NCBI GenBank assembly: GCA_019022495.1 | Contig: JAFEKR010000024.1 | Span: 186,001-250,000 of the forward strand | Source of the DNA: Epichloe hybrida | Taxonomy: Eukaryota > Ascomycota > Sordariomycetes > Hypocreales > Clavicipitaceae | DNA: 64,000 nt | Direction: 5' to 3' | In this document: positions 1 to 12,318 of the stretch, piece by piece | How the letters are laid out: each line of letters opens with the position of its first letter | Position numbering within the stretch: the stretch's first letter is position 1 | The notes under the pieces: generated by a model | Databases searched by the model: none | The model's input: only the letters and a program-made list of their open reading frames with translations | Told to the model about the DNA's origin: nothing | Translations under genes and position numbers: made by a program

Positions 1-722
1 AAACTTCTTCAAACACGCACTTTGAATAAAAGAAAGGATAAAAGACCAAACATGCTGTCGTTACAAACTGCAATATATATTCGACACTTGCATTAGAAGC
101 TCACTAAGACAGGACTAAGAGAACAGAACAAATCGGAAGATCAACCGGACGACGCGGTACCAAGGCTAGGCTACAAACAAATGGGTCACCAATACAGCCA
201 AAGAGGATATCGCGCCGGTGCTGACCAGTCCACATACCAGAGAATGTCGACCACACGTCGTGTCCCTTTCTTGACTATTCCGCCTCAACCACAGTTTGAA
301 TTGCATCAGTTGCTAGCCATCGCCGGTTCCCGCCAACAAGCCTGATTATGAGGAACCATTACTAAATCAAGAGCACAGGGGGCTAACGTTGTGTAAACCT
401 GTACTCAGAATACATACACCACCAATTCTCGTCCATTTTTCTCTTTCACAGTTGGTTTGGTTCCTCCTGTCATCTTAATCATAGCCAGCTTTTTTAATTG
501 AAATGCGAAAAAGCACAGCGGCGTGGTGTAGAACAAGTGTTAAATCGAGATTTCTTTTCTTGGTTGCAGTCCAGGTGGGTGGATGGTTCTTCTGATCTTC
601 AGTCATTATAGGGAGGAGTAAAAACCAACGCCGACAAGAGATTTCTACATAGACCAACGTCGCATATCTTCCTTTTGTTTTCAGCACATCACTGAAAGAC
701 CTTTCGTCTCGGTGAACTCGAA
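1..722. other. Gene-free left edge and 3' flank of the septin gene
   Basis: No reading frame here resembles a protein. The part next to the septin stop codon is probably its 3' UTR, since that gene is transcribed leftward. No RNA gene or repeat was seen. Confidence 0.6.
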
Positions 723-2448
723 TTAAGCTTCGTGATCGCCATTGGCCTCGGCAGGCACGCTCATAGAAGCAGTAGAAGTCTCTCGCTGCATACGGGCCTC
801 GATCTCTCGGAGCTGTGACTCGCGAGCCAAAAGCTCCTGTCGCTTCTCGTTGATCTCGCGCTGGACCTTGAGTTCGATCTCGCGCAATTTCTCTTCTTCT
901 CGTCGGAGCTGTTCCTCCTTGAGGCGAACGGACTGCGAAGCAAGGTCCTCGGGGTTCATGGAGCTGTCGATGCTAAGAAAAAAATAATCAGGTCAGTAAA
1001 AGGGTCACATCCTATAGGCTGATTCATATCACGACTTACTTTCCAGCAGAACCATCCACGCTCTTGGAGAGCTTCTCGGTACGGTAGTTCTCATACAAGA
1101 AATCGTGGGTGATTTCCTTGAGATCAGCCAGGTGGCTATGGAGGAGAGCAGATCGAATGGCGAGGAAGTCGGAGTGGCGAGGGTTCTCAACCTCGGCAGG
1201 ACCCCATTGATACTGGCGTGCGCGGACCTTGCGGCCGCCAATCTCAACAATGTCCTCGGAGCCAACAATGGCAAATGGCAGGAGGCCTCGGAGCTCGGCG
1301 TTCTCCTCGACAGTGTCCTCATCATCTTCCTCGATGTCGTAGGGAAAGTTGTAAACAGGAATGCGGTAGTGTTCAATATCCTCCATAACAAGCTTCTTCG
1401 ACTCGGCCAACTCGGCGGGGGTCAGGGAATCGGCACGTCCAATGACAGGGATGACGTTGCATCGGGGAGCAAGGCGCTTCATGAGCTCGATATCAAGTTC
1501 TCGAAGACTGCCGATCAGGCGTTAGGAGGGCTGGATCATGGATTGGTTTGCATATTCAGCAACAGATGCACTCACCCATGGCCAGTGGGGGTGATGAAGT
1601 ATAGCGTCACGTGGACACGGTTGTCCCTGAAGCGGGGGTTACGCTTGATGCGAGATTCCTCGGCCAAGATGTCATCGTATTGTCTCTCGAGGTATCCGAC
1701 GATCTCTGAAAAGCTGTTTCAAATTTAGTATAGCCGTCACTACCATGATATGCGCAGCTGTACCAGGGAACGGTGACGGCCTACCTAGCTTCGTTGTCAA
1801 TCTGATCACCGAACCCAGGGGTATCAACGATGGTCAGCGAGATACGAGTACCCTCCTCATCAAGTTCAAGCTCTGCAAAATCCCGTCATCGTCAGTCATG
1901 TATTTCCTCTCGCATCGTGTCTCGTCTTCGTCGGACAGCTGCAAACCACGTACCGACAGTGACAGGCTTGATCTTGACACCTTCCTCAACGTGGGCATCG
2001 GTGGGATCGTCGTCATTCTTATGCGTAAGGACATCCTTGTTGCAGAGCGTGTTGACAAAGGTGGTGCGACCTTTAGACACAGAGACGATTAGCGAAATGT
2101 GCAAAGACACGTGCAAATTCCGGACCGAAAGTTGTTCAATCTGTGAGACGAGGCATGTTGATCAAGATTGGTGTGGCCAGGACGTACCAGTTCCAGAGGC
2201 ACCGCACACCATCAAACAGAACTGAATTCCCTTCTTGACATTCTTCTTTCTTCGAAGCATCTTCTGTTATAAAATAGACATGTCAGCATATCATCATGAC
2301 CCCTCGTTTGATTTGTGTCAAGCTTTTATCAGCCACGCAGAGCACAATTGTTGAGCAGGTTGACAGCGTTGCGGGCTGAGCAGGTATGCGTCCAGGGGTT
2401 GGGCGGGAGCTTGTGAGAGAAGACACGTACAGTAGCGGCGGACGACAT
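723..2448 (-). CDS. cdc11: Septin, Cdc11/AspA type
   Basis: Filament-forming GTP-binding protein of the septin ring at septa, hyphal tips and infection structures. I read seven coding exons: 2431-2448, 2188-2263, 1954-2070, 1785-1872, 1576-1713, 1040-1507 and 723-972. They sum to 384 aa with closed frames and GT-AG introns. The first exon carries only six codons (MSSAAT). Motifs in order: polybasic stretch (RRKKNVKK, about residues 10-17), P-loop GASGTGRT (27-34), G3 DTPGFGD, G4-like GRAD, the septin unique element, then a C-terminal coiled coil rich in E/R/Q (LREIEARMQRE). The P-loop Lys is replaced by Arg, as in yeast Cdc11 (GQSGSGRS), which does not hydrolyse GTP. That and the Cdc11-like coiled-coil ending favour Cdc11 over Cdc3, Cdc10 and Cdc12. 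Orthologues are AspA (Aspergillus) and Sep5 (Magnaporthe). Confidence 0.93.
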
Positions 2449-2907
2449 CTTGACTGAAGCTGCGGGTTGGAGATACTGGCCGAAAGAAAAGAACAGAGAC
2501 GACGAGAGCGTCAGACGATCAAAGTTGAGGGGATGGGGGGAAGACAAGGCTGCGTGGATATTGCAGAATGGCAGAGCAACTCGCTGGATGAGGAAAAGGA
2601 AGGACGGAGAGAGGTACGCTTGGAAATGGGATGGCGGACAGGACGTTGCTGGGGAGTGGTGGACTCGGAAAAGGTGAGGCAAGGGGGTGAAGGAGCAGGT
2701 ACGAGCACGGGTGGTGCTCCAGTCAGTCACTTCAAGGGACCAGCAGGCTGCAGCAGCACAGCAGACCACGCAATACGGAGTACTCCTACGTAGTGGTAAA
2801 GTGGAAGAGCCAATTTCACGCCTGGAGCAGCCAATCAACTGCCCCCGGCAGCTGGCAGGAATAACTGTCAACTGCGACGACCAGATGCGTCCCGTTTATT
2901 ATGACTC
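2449..2907. promoter_or_regulatory. Septin upstream region
   Basis: Lies between the septin start codon and the left end of the transposon island. It is GC-balanced and so not visibly RIP-mutated. It contains one exact TACGGAGTA motif at 2774-2782, a 9-mer that recurs in other intergenic parts of this window. No gene is supported. Confidence 0.5.
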
Positions 2908-2910
2908 CGA

Positions 2911-2947
2911 GGGTGTGATCCACGAAAACTCTGTAAAGTTAGCAGAG
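2911..2947 (+). repeat. Left terminal inverted repeat of the Harbinger-like element
   Basis: Begins GGGTGTGATCCACGAAAACT. The first 23 bases are identical to the reverse complement of 12333-12355, and four mismatches follow in the last 14. Its inner part, AAGTTAGCAGAG, recurs at 3186-3197 as a possible subterminal site. Confidence 0.85.
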
Positions 2948-3439
2948 TGCACAACGATACACAAGGGACGCGCTAACCATTTTTAGCTACAAATTTACAT
3001 AGAAAGTTATAGAATTAAGTCCACTTCGCATTTACCCCTATTTATAATATACTAGACTAGTAGGGGGCGCGTAAATACCTATAATAGGATTAGATACTAA
3101 GAATAAAGGGAATTCTACTGTTTTTTAGCTCTTATTTTTACAGGGAGTAAATCGCCTTATAAACTTTATAAGGAGTACTATAACAAAGTTAGCAGAGCGC
3201 TATAATAACCTTTCTTAGGAATTATAACCTCTTATTTAAGTATATTACTATTAAAAAAGATAATAATAGTAATAATCTTTATATTATAGTATTAATTCTC
3301 CTATGCTATAGGGCCACAGCAAGAATATAGAGAGTGCTCTATTAGCCCTATTACCTCTAAGAGCATATTCACTATTACTATTATAATAATGCTAATAATA
3401 CTAATAAATTTATAGCTCTTAAAGAAGGAGCTTAATAAT

Positions 3440-4330
3440 TACTAACTACCTCATAGGACCTTTACTATTATATTCTTTAGAAGCCTAGTTACTACTTTAT
3501 ATAACTCTTTTAGATACTAAAGGAGACCTTTCTTTAGCTCTATAGCTAGCTTTAGAATAATACTTTGCTTAGGGATTTATAATACTAATTAGTTAAGCAG
3601 AAAGTAATAATATTCTTATAGATCTATACCTATAATAAGCCTTAAAGAAACATAGGGTATTAGTTTTATCTAAGCTAATTATTAGTATTATAGATTTTTT
3701 ATAAGTTACTTAACCTAGTAAGGAAACTATATATAAGATTTATTTATTAGCTAAACCCGGAGTTTATATTACTTATTATAGAATTAAATAATAGATTCCT
3801 TTAATTTAACGGTATAATTAGCGCTATAGATAGTATATATATTCCCGCATATATCTTACTTTTATAGTAGAAGAGGTTTTAGTTAAGGAAGAATAATATC
3901 TCACAAAATATACTAGTAGCCGCTAGCTTTAAGGGATTATTTTAATATATACTACCTAGCGCAGAAGGTTTTATTAATAATATAACCTTAATATAGATAG
4001 TATTATTAAAGTTATTTTTAATACCCTAAGGTTGCTTTTATCTTAGTAATATAGGATTTAGTATAAATTAGGGGCTAATCATGCCTTTTTTAAGAGTTTA
4101 GTATTATCTATAAGACTAAGCACTTACTAGTTAGCGACCTATAAACTAGGAAGAGCTCTTTAATTATTAGCACTTATAATTAAGAATAGTAGTTAAGCAA
4201 GTCTTTAGGTAATACAAGCAAAAGTAAAAGATTATTTACTATAGCGTAGCTAAATATAAGTTTCTTATGTAAATCAAGATAATCTATGCTATTACTAGTC
4301 TATTTAACTTTATTAAAATAGGTAGGAAGG
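3440..4330 (+). pseudogene. Relic of a HARBI1-like DDE transposase
   Basis: Read in one continuous + frame, this stretch keeps segments typical of fungal Harbinger transposases: ETFL-LYS near 3520, AIDSIYIPA with the first catalytic Asp codon at 3829, RKNNISQN and a FKGLF-YILPSAEGF block near 3890-3975, and a C-terminal IKIIYAITSLFNFI stretch near 4280. Where the second catalytic Asp is expected (3979-3981) the codon is AAT (Asn). Where Glu is expected (4195-4197) it is AAG (Lys). Both are G-to-A changes, and nearly all stops are TAA/TAG in place of likely Gln, Arg or Trp codons. Harbinger elements often carry a second, Myb-like gene; I could not demonstrate one in 4331-5730. Confidence 0.72.
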
Positions 4331-5730
4331 AACCTAATGAATTTAAAGCATATAAGATAGAGCTATTACCTCTAGATAAGCGTAAAGCTCTTTAAGCAGC
4401 TACTAGGCAAGCTAATAAGATAAATTAACGCTATATAGGGTTATAAATTCGTAAATAAGTCGCTAAGTAGCTTTAGGATTAATACTAAAGTATAGAATAG
4501 GTTAAGGATATATATATTAGATAAAATTAGTAGTATTATTAATAAATTATAGCTTTTATGCTAATAGTGCTATAGAGAGAAAAGTGATAATACACACGCC
4601 TGTGGAAAATATTAATACCCTTGCTTATTTAACCTAGCTAGGCCTAACACTAAAGTTTAATTTAACCTACGCTTTCTTTACTTCCCTTAACAATAATACA
4701 TTCTAAATAAGAGTATTTACATAATCCTCCTTTAACCATAAGATAATTCAAATTACTATAGCTATCCTAAGCTCTTCGCTATATAATTAATAGTCCTTAA
4801 GTGCCTATGTAATATCTTCTGTATTTATAGACCTTAGGGAAAAGATATACTACCTAGGGCCTATAGTGTGTAGCCTAAGGACCTTTAATATAACCTCTAA
4901 AAGCTCTATTAACTATACTATAGCCTTTCGCTTCTACAAGCTCTTTAGTAATCTATTTAGCTATGATTTACTAGGTGTAAACCTAGTAAAAGGATTTAAT
5001 AAGTAGCTATAGGCTAGCCTTAGAGAACTATAACTAGGAGAGTAGCTATCTCCTATGATTTTAGAAATATCTAGGTAAAGCAAAGAATTATTATTAACTT
5101 TAAAGGGATTATTATTATCCTAAATCTCTTATATAAAACAAGGATTATTATTATTAGTACCTTATTATATACCTCTAGTATTATCTTCTTTATTATATAG
5201 TTCTAAAGAGCAGCTGCCTTGCCTTATTTCCTCCTTTACTATAGTAAATCCTTTATTATCCTAAGCCTTAAGAATCCTATCACTAGCTAGAAGGTCTAGT
5301 ATAAAGACCTCTACCTACTCTATAGCTATAAAAGACTTATTAATAATTAGAGGCTTCCTTATAATAGCTCTCCTAAACCTCTTATAAACCTCCTTAATAA
5401 ATTTAATATTCTACTTACTTATTTAAAGCTTTCTAGTCTCTTTATTATAAGTTATACTAGATTATAACTCTATAGCTTAGAATACTTACTATACCTTCTT
5501 TAGCTATATATAGTAATTCTTAATAAGCCTTACCTCCTATTAATAAGTTAGGAATTTAAGGATAAGGGTAGGAAGGAAGCCCTTAAAGAGGTCTCTTATA
5601 ATACTAGGCTTCTTATTATTAAGCTACTACTTACGCTAAGCTTTAAGTAGTAAATTTAGCAGGAAAAGCATCTCTATATTAGACTAGCAAGACTAATTAG
5701 TAAATAATGCCTGCAACTACGTGAATTAGG
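4331..5730. other. AT-rich remainder of the Harbinger-like element, left of the copia insertion
   Basis: Strongly AT-rich with many TAG/TAA triplets in all frames and no usable reading frame. By position it should hold the second gene or the 3' part of the split element; after the copia insertion the element resumes at 12112. No identity can be assigned because RIP has erased the coding signal. Confidence 0.5.
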
Positions 5731-5735
5731 ATATT

Positions 5736-6031
5736 TGTTGGAACAAGCATGATATCAACAAGGGTGCGCGCCTCTGATTAGGTGGGCGCGTTGCATCGCG
5801 GACCCACATGTCCGGCCTAACCGCGCCGCGATCGGAGTTGGCACATGTGGCCTCTTCGCTAATGACCCTGATTAAGGCCCCTTTTCCTATGATAAATAGC
5901 ATACCCTCTTTGCTTCTATTTAATCCCTCTTTTACTTACTTTAATAAACTAGAATATATAATAATTACGTGCACTTTAGTCCACCCCGAAAACCTTATGC
6001 GTAGGTTAATGGTATCCTATAGATACTAACA
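5736..6031 (+). repeat. 5' LTR of the copia element
   Basis: 296 bp with TG...CA ends in the form TGTTGG...CTAACA. It differs from the 3' LTR at 33 positions by my count, all transitions, with no indel. The outer (left) half is GC-richer and the inner half is more A/T-converted. A weak TGGTTATC-like sequence just inside (about 6039) may be the decayed primer-binding site. Confidence 0.92.
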
Positions 6032-6599
6032 CTAATTAGTGGTTATCTCTATAGATACCATAGATTAGCAAGGTTTATAGAAGAGGCATTAGTATTAAGG
6101 ACTTACCTTATGAAAGAGGAAGTGCTACTTTAAGATACTAAATATACTAAGGAAGAAGTATATTCTAGCTCTCCTTTTACCTTAAGTAACTATAACTAGC
6201 TCTATGCCAAATCCAAGCTTATTAACTTAATTAAGGCCTAGTTAGTAACTAACCTAACCTATCTTTATTTATTTGATTAGCGTGTCTATTACGCGAACAA
6301 ACCCTTAGAAGCGTGTTTATTAAATAATTAAGGCCTAGTTAGTAACTAACCTAACCTATTCTTAATTATTTAATTAAACCTACTAAGGGGTAAAAACAAT
6401 AGCTTTACTTATAATCCTTTAGACTTCTATTAATTCTTTATTTCCCTTACCCCCCTATTTACCACTAATATTATAGTAAAACATTAAGATTAACTAGAGG
6501 GATCTAGAGCCTAAGACATTCCCTCTAATCATAAACGCACCTTCCCCCCTAAGGATACTAGAAAAGGAGCTAATCCATAAGTTACATCTTACCTCCTTA

Positions 6600-9500
6600 A
6601 CTATATATCCCCTAATTTATACTAATATATTATATAATAAGCACTAGAGAATAAGGAATTATTTAATCTTAAAGTAAACACTACCCCTAAAGAACTTATA
6701 GCCTAGATTCTTATTAAGAAAGCAACCTATAAATATAAGAACCTATACTTACGAACCCTATTTACTATCTTTAGTAATAACTTTAGAGGATAGAAACAAG
6801 AAATATTCTAAGTAGTAGATCCTAAAGCTATAAAGAGTTTTTAAGACTTTCTCTTCTTTAGTAGCATTTACATAGACCTATAGAGTTGCTATAAGATAAT
6901 AGTCTTGCTTAAAGATATTATTAACCGTAATAGATTCTATAATTAGAAAGAAGAAGAAATACAGGAAGTTACTAGGAAGTATTCCCCCTTTAAGAGGTAA
7001 ATAGCGGAGAAGGACTTTTATAAAGACCTCCTTCCTATTAGTATCCCTTCTTTTAGAGATTAACTAAAGTAACTAATTACTCTATATTATCCCTAATCCC
7101 CTTAACTACTATAATCACTTCTGTTCTATTCCTAGATTCTGTTACACTAATCCCTAAGCATACTAAGTATAAGGCAAAGGTATAATAGCAAAGGTAATCC
7201 CCCTATTACAAGCCCTTAACTATAACCCTAGACCCCCCTTATTTCCCCTCCTATAATAAGGCACTATAATCCCCCTCTATAATCTAGGACTATAGCACCT
7301 TTTCTATAAGATTTAATTATCCTTATTCCCCCTTAGGAGATAGGCTAACCCTTATTAAAGCAACTACTTAATCTTAATAAATTTTATAGTAATAAGAGTA
7401 TTAAGTATAGCGCTAGGGAGTATAATATTCTTAATATTAAGCTCTTAACCTATTAAAGGAAGTGTAAAATACTAGGAATTACATAAGAATAGTTAGGCTA
7501 CGGTTTTAAGTTTATGCTAAAAGGAAGACCTCTATAGTACTTCTTAGAGAACCTTTTAGGCTAAGAAGACCCCTAAGATCTCCTAACTCTTATCCATAGG
7601 ATTAGGCAGAAGTTTAAGACAGATAATATGTATTAAAAGAACCGTCTATTATAGGGAAGATTATAACTACTCATAATTATCCAAGAGAACCCTAGTAAAT
7701 TAAAGATTAAGTGCTTTAAAGACCTTATAATAAAGCTTTTAAATCTCTAAAGGGTAAATCCTTATAGATCCTAGTTAGAATTAGACCTCCGTAGTTAGAT
7801 TCTAAATGCCTACAAAGGAATCCTGGAATATAGGGCCTATATTATTAATTCTCCTGTTAACCTCTAACGCTTTTATAAACGGATAAGGATATTAATTAGC
7901 AAATCTAAAGCTTTAATTAATTAGTAGTAGTTCCCTACGGAAGCTAGCACTAAGGAACACTTTTAGACTAACTATAAGTACAATAGAAGAGGCAAGGAAG
8001 CCTAGTATAGTCAATCTTTATTAAAGAGCAAGCCTTAACACTTAAAAAAGTATTATATATGTAGCAAAGAAGGTTATTAGTTAACTAAACACTTAGATAA
8101 GGACTAGAAGAAGGTATTCTAATGATTTAAGAATTACTCTTGCACAGACTTAACAGCTTCTTTATATAATACATTCCTAATATAGTATAAAGGTAATAAT
8201 AATCCCGAATTAGCTAAGGATAATAATATTAACTAATATCTAACAGAACTTAGTTTTAGTAAAGAAGATAGTAATGGCTAAGTGCCCACGAGCTTCTTCA
8301 TACACAGGACCACTTACAACAGCCATATAACTACTAAGATTCTTGCTAGTAGAGCAATAACTTATACTCTAGTTAAGAAGAATTTATTTAATCTTTAGGA
8401 ACTAGATAAGGCACTAAGCGTATTTATACTTAAAGAATAATATTCATCTAGAACCTTTAAAGGTATTATGGCTAACATAGGTACTACAGGATGTTTATTA
8501 GCAGGCCACCCTTAATTCTTAGCTTTATAAAGTGTAATACTAACTATTACGCTTAATAAGTTAGATACTAGGAAGATAAAGATTAAATTCGGCCCTAGAG
8601 AACTAATTAAGGCACTTAGATTAATTAAAGTGCTAACTCTGTTTGGAATTATTCTCTTTTAGGTAATCCCTATAAACACTCCCTTTCTCTTATACCTTAA
8701 TAATATAACCTGCCTAAAGATTAATTTCTATATATTAGAGAATGTTCTATAGCAAGGGAATATTAAGGTTTCTATTATACGTAAATAGGGGTATATATAA
8801 ATGCTTCTTAATAAAGAAGAAAGTATTGCTTAGAGTTATCTCACAGAGATTAAGCTCCGCTAATTATATTAATACTTTAGACACCCTTTAGTTTAATATC
8901 TTTATAATTTACTATGTAAATTAGGGTATAAGGTTAAGTTTAAAGCTATTAAGAAACTAACTAAGGTTTGCTAGCAGTGCTAATTACACGCAGATAGCCC
9001 ATATTAGTTTAAATTCACTCTTTAGGATAAATATACCTATAATTACGAAATCATTATAGATATTATATATCTTAATAGTAACCGCCCTATTCTACAAGTT
9101 ATTAATATAGCTATATCCTTTAATATAGCTAGATTTATTAAAGATATCTCTGTAAAAACCACATGGGAAGCACTCTATCTTTACTAGATTAACGTCTATC
9201 TAGGCCCCCTAGATTTAATTATTACAGATGCTAGAACAACCTTCAGAGGCAAGGAATTTAAGCAGCTTGCGTTATTAATAGTAATTAAGATTAAAGACGT
9301 CCCTATTAAGGCTTACTATAGCATTAGTAAGGTTAAGCAATATCACAGGCCGCTCTAAAGAGCCTATAATATTATCTAACAGGAATGCCTGACAACGCCA
9401 GAGCCTGTGGTATTGCAAATAGCAGTCAAAGCTATAAATAACACCGCAGGATTAAATGGTCTTATGCTAATAGTCCTTATTTTTAGCGCGTATTCTTATA

Positions 9501-11570
9501 TAGTTAAGGAATTACCTCTATTACTAGATATTACGTAGCAAGCCCTTATAATCTAACTAGTAATAAAGGAAGTTAAGCGCATTTATACCTAGTAGAAAGT
9601 TAGTAATGCCCTTGCTACAAGGAACAGTCCTAACACCTCTATAACCGTTAGCCTCCCGCTAGAATTGCTTGTACGCGTGTAGCGCGAAGGCAAGGGATAG
9701 GCAAGTCCCTATAAGCTATTAGCTATAGAGAGCAAGACTTACACTCTTAAGCTCCCTTAAGGCCCTAAGGCCTTTAGATTAATATCTATTAGGCCTTTTT
9801 ATAAAGATCCTAATAAAGAGAGACCTCCTAAGAGCGTAAATAACCAAGACGCCTCCCTATAGCTTATAGCTACCCCTCCTGCTAATCCCCTAAGGCAAGG
9901 ACCTAGAAGACCTTAGAAGAACCCCCCTGTTATTATATCTGATGTTAATTACGTAAATTAAATAAAAGATAAGACTAATGTCTTTCTATTAGCTAAGGAA
10001 AGCTTTAACCTTAAGCTTATAATCTAATTACATAAGGAAGGAATCATTAAGACCCCTAGCAAACCCTTTAAGCTATCTACTAAAGCTAAGATTAATTCTC
10101 TGATTAAATAAGGTGTGTTTGAATTTATTAAGTATAATAAAAGAGAGTATAGTAGAGTTTGAATTTTTAATTCCTATATTATTAATAAGGTAAAGGGTAA
10201 GACAACGGATCTATATAAGAAGTTAAGGCTTGTGATCTAAGGTTATAGCGATAAGAAGAAGCTAGTGATTCTTACACAGGCCCTAATAATCTAGCAAGCT
10301 AGCTAGTGATTAATCCTTATGATAGCACCTGCGTTATTATTAGTAGGCCTTATTCTCTAGCTTCGCGATATTACACAGGCCTATGTATAAGCACAAACGC
10401 TTCTTAGTTATATAATCCTAGCCCGAATCCCTATCTAAATCCATTACCTATACCCTATAGGTATAATAATATAAGTGATTAAGCCTCTATATAGTATTAT
10501 AGAAGCTAGCACCTACTAGTAGGTAACGTATTATTGTCACTATAAAGAAATACTCCAGATAATAACCTCTATGTTTAACCTATGCCTGCTTGTGATAATA
10601 AAGGAGAACCTAACCTTCGTGTGTATAGGGATACAGACTGACAATATAATTAGACTATCTAACCACGAGTTCTCTTAATAAGAGGAAGATTAATTAAAAG
10701 CTACTTCTTTTGCTACTAAGCTAAAGCAAATCCTTTTCACAGGGAACCTACTAACCTTTAATAGTAGTATTATTACTCTTAAAAATAATATAATTACACT
10801 AAGGTAAAAGGGCTAGAGTAGAAAGCTTTAGTTAATCCTACTAACTAATTTAAAATAGGTATACATAGAACAACAAGCTTAAGGCGCGTATATTACCTTA
10901 ATTTACTAACCTAAAGCCTGCTTTAACCTCTCTATTGCTGCATAACACTAAGAGCTATTACCTTAAGATATAAAGAGCCTAAACTAATAGATTTAATAGC
11001 AAATCAATAATCTAAGCTAAGGATTAAGGTTTATACTATTTAATCTTAAAAAGGTAAAGCTTTTTGCATTTATAAATAGATTATTTGCTAACAACTAGGA
11101 CCTTACTTCCTAGCTAGGCTATATGCTTATCCTAGCTAGTAAAGTCTAAGAGGAAAGCACCTTTATAATCTAAGGTAATATTATACACTATAGCTTTACT
11201 AAGAGTAAAAGAGTTATGAGAAGTGTGCTTGCCTCTGAGATCTACAGCATGGTTACTAGTGCTAATATAGCTCACGCGGTCTTGATAATACTTAGGTTAA
11301 TTACCTATTAATTAAACCTCCCTACGATTCCTGTTATTATCTATACTAATTTATACTCTTTATATAAATACCTTGTTAAGCTTAGTACCATGAAGGAGAA
11401 GTGTCTTATAATTAATATTATAGCCCTTTATTAATCATATAAGCAATGAGAGATCTGTGAGATTAGATAGATTAATAGGAATGATAACCTTACTAATGTA
11501 TTTACAAAGGCATTACTAAATAAGGCATTTAAGAGGTTTATTACAAGCAATAAGGCAACTATTAGGATAG
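6600..11570 (+). pseudogene. Relic of copia gag-pol
   Basis: The original + frame can be followed through RIP stops. Integrase: the first catalytic Asp codon is at 9059-9061 and the second at 9227-9229. The Glu expected 35 residues later is now AAG (Lys) at 9335-9337, so the DD35E spacing is intact but the residue is lost. Reverse transcriptase: the fungal QTDD box survives as Gln-Thr-Asp-Asn, with the second Asp codon now AAT at 10643-10645. RNase H: the first Asp position near 11066 reads Asn, followed by a recognisable TKSKRVMRSVLASEIY stretch. Integrase before RT is the Ty1/copia order and excludes Gypsy. The gag part (about 6600-8000) is too decayed for residue-level reading. Confidence 0.85.
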
Positions 11571-11815
11571 AAGGGTAGGTTACATGATTGTAATGTTTGT
11601 GTTAATCTAATGAGATTAAAGGTGTTAAGAATTAGGCTTACTTATCCTTGCATAGGCTTATAGATTGGATTTTATTGTTTATTATACCCCTTCCCCTTAC
11701 CCTTTTCTTATGATATTATTCGTAATTATTTAATCTTATTCATTCCTTAATTCCTATTTACTTCTCTTATTAATATTATACATTAATAATCATGTTAAAA
11801 AGAGAGAGTTTCTAG

Positions 11816-12111
11816 TGTTAGAACAAGTATAATATTAACAAGGGTGCGCGCCTCTGATTAGGTGAGCGCGTTACATCGCGGACTCACATGTCTAGCCTGA
11901 CCGCGCCGCGATTAGAGTCGGTATATATAGTCTCTTCGCTAATAACCCTAATTAAGGCCCCTTTTCCTATAATAAATAGCGCACCCTCTTTGCTTCTATT
12001 TAATCCCTCTTTTGCTTGCTTTAATAGACTAGAATATATAATGATTACGTGCACTTTAGTCCACCCCGAAAACCCTACGCGTAGGTCAATAGTATCCTGT
12101 AGATACCAACA
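11816..12111 (+). repeat. 3' LTR of the copia element
   Basis: 296 bp, from TGTTAG to CCAACA, followed directly by the ATATT target duplication. It is most A/T-converted in its inner (left) half and better preserved in its outer half, the mirror image of the 5' LTR. Confidence 0.92.
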
Positions 12112-12318
12112 ATATTATATTAATTAATATTTAAATTATAAGGTGTTTGCTAATGAATTGCAATATAGATTAAATTTTTTTACCATCTATAAAGGGAATA
12201 TTAGTTATAAGGGGTTACAGACGCTAAGGGCAGTAAGAAAAAGCCACAAAATGCAAGCTCGGACTGTACAAAGTAATCGCCCTATAGTGATCCACATACA
12301 AGTTGTACTATGGGTCGT

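Larger units (their letters stand above)
5736..12111 (+). mobile_element. Full-length Ty1/copia LTR retrotransposon, RIP-inactivated
   Basis: Two LTRs of exactly 296 bp (5736-6031 and 11816-12111) begin TGTTRGAACAAG and end ATACYAACA. They are flanked by a perfect 5-bp target duplication ATATT (5731-5735 and 12112-12116). The element is 6376 bp and sits inside the Harbinger-like transposon. The + strand interior keeps the copia order: nucleocapsid-like zinc knuckle (about 8048-8095), integrase (about 8860-9600), reverse transcriptase (about 10080-10800), RNase H (about 11040-11560). A purine-rich tract (AAAAAGAGAGAG, about 11797-11808) precedes the 3' LTR. Every frame is riddled with TAA/TAG codons. 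It is complete in structure but dead in coding, and can move only if helped in trans. Confidence 0.92.

Noticed and set aside
2329..2871. Minus-strand frame of 180 codons containing the septin start
   Set aside because: Only six codons (MSSAAT) belong to the septin; the rest is promoter and intron read-through.
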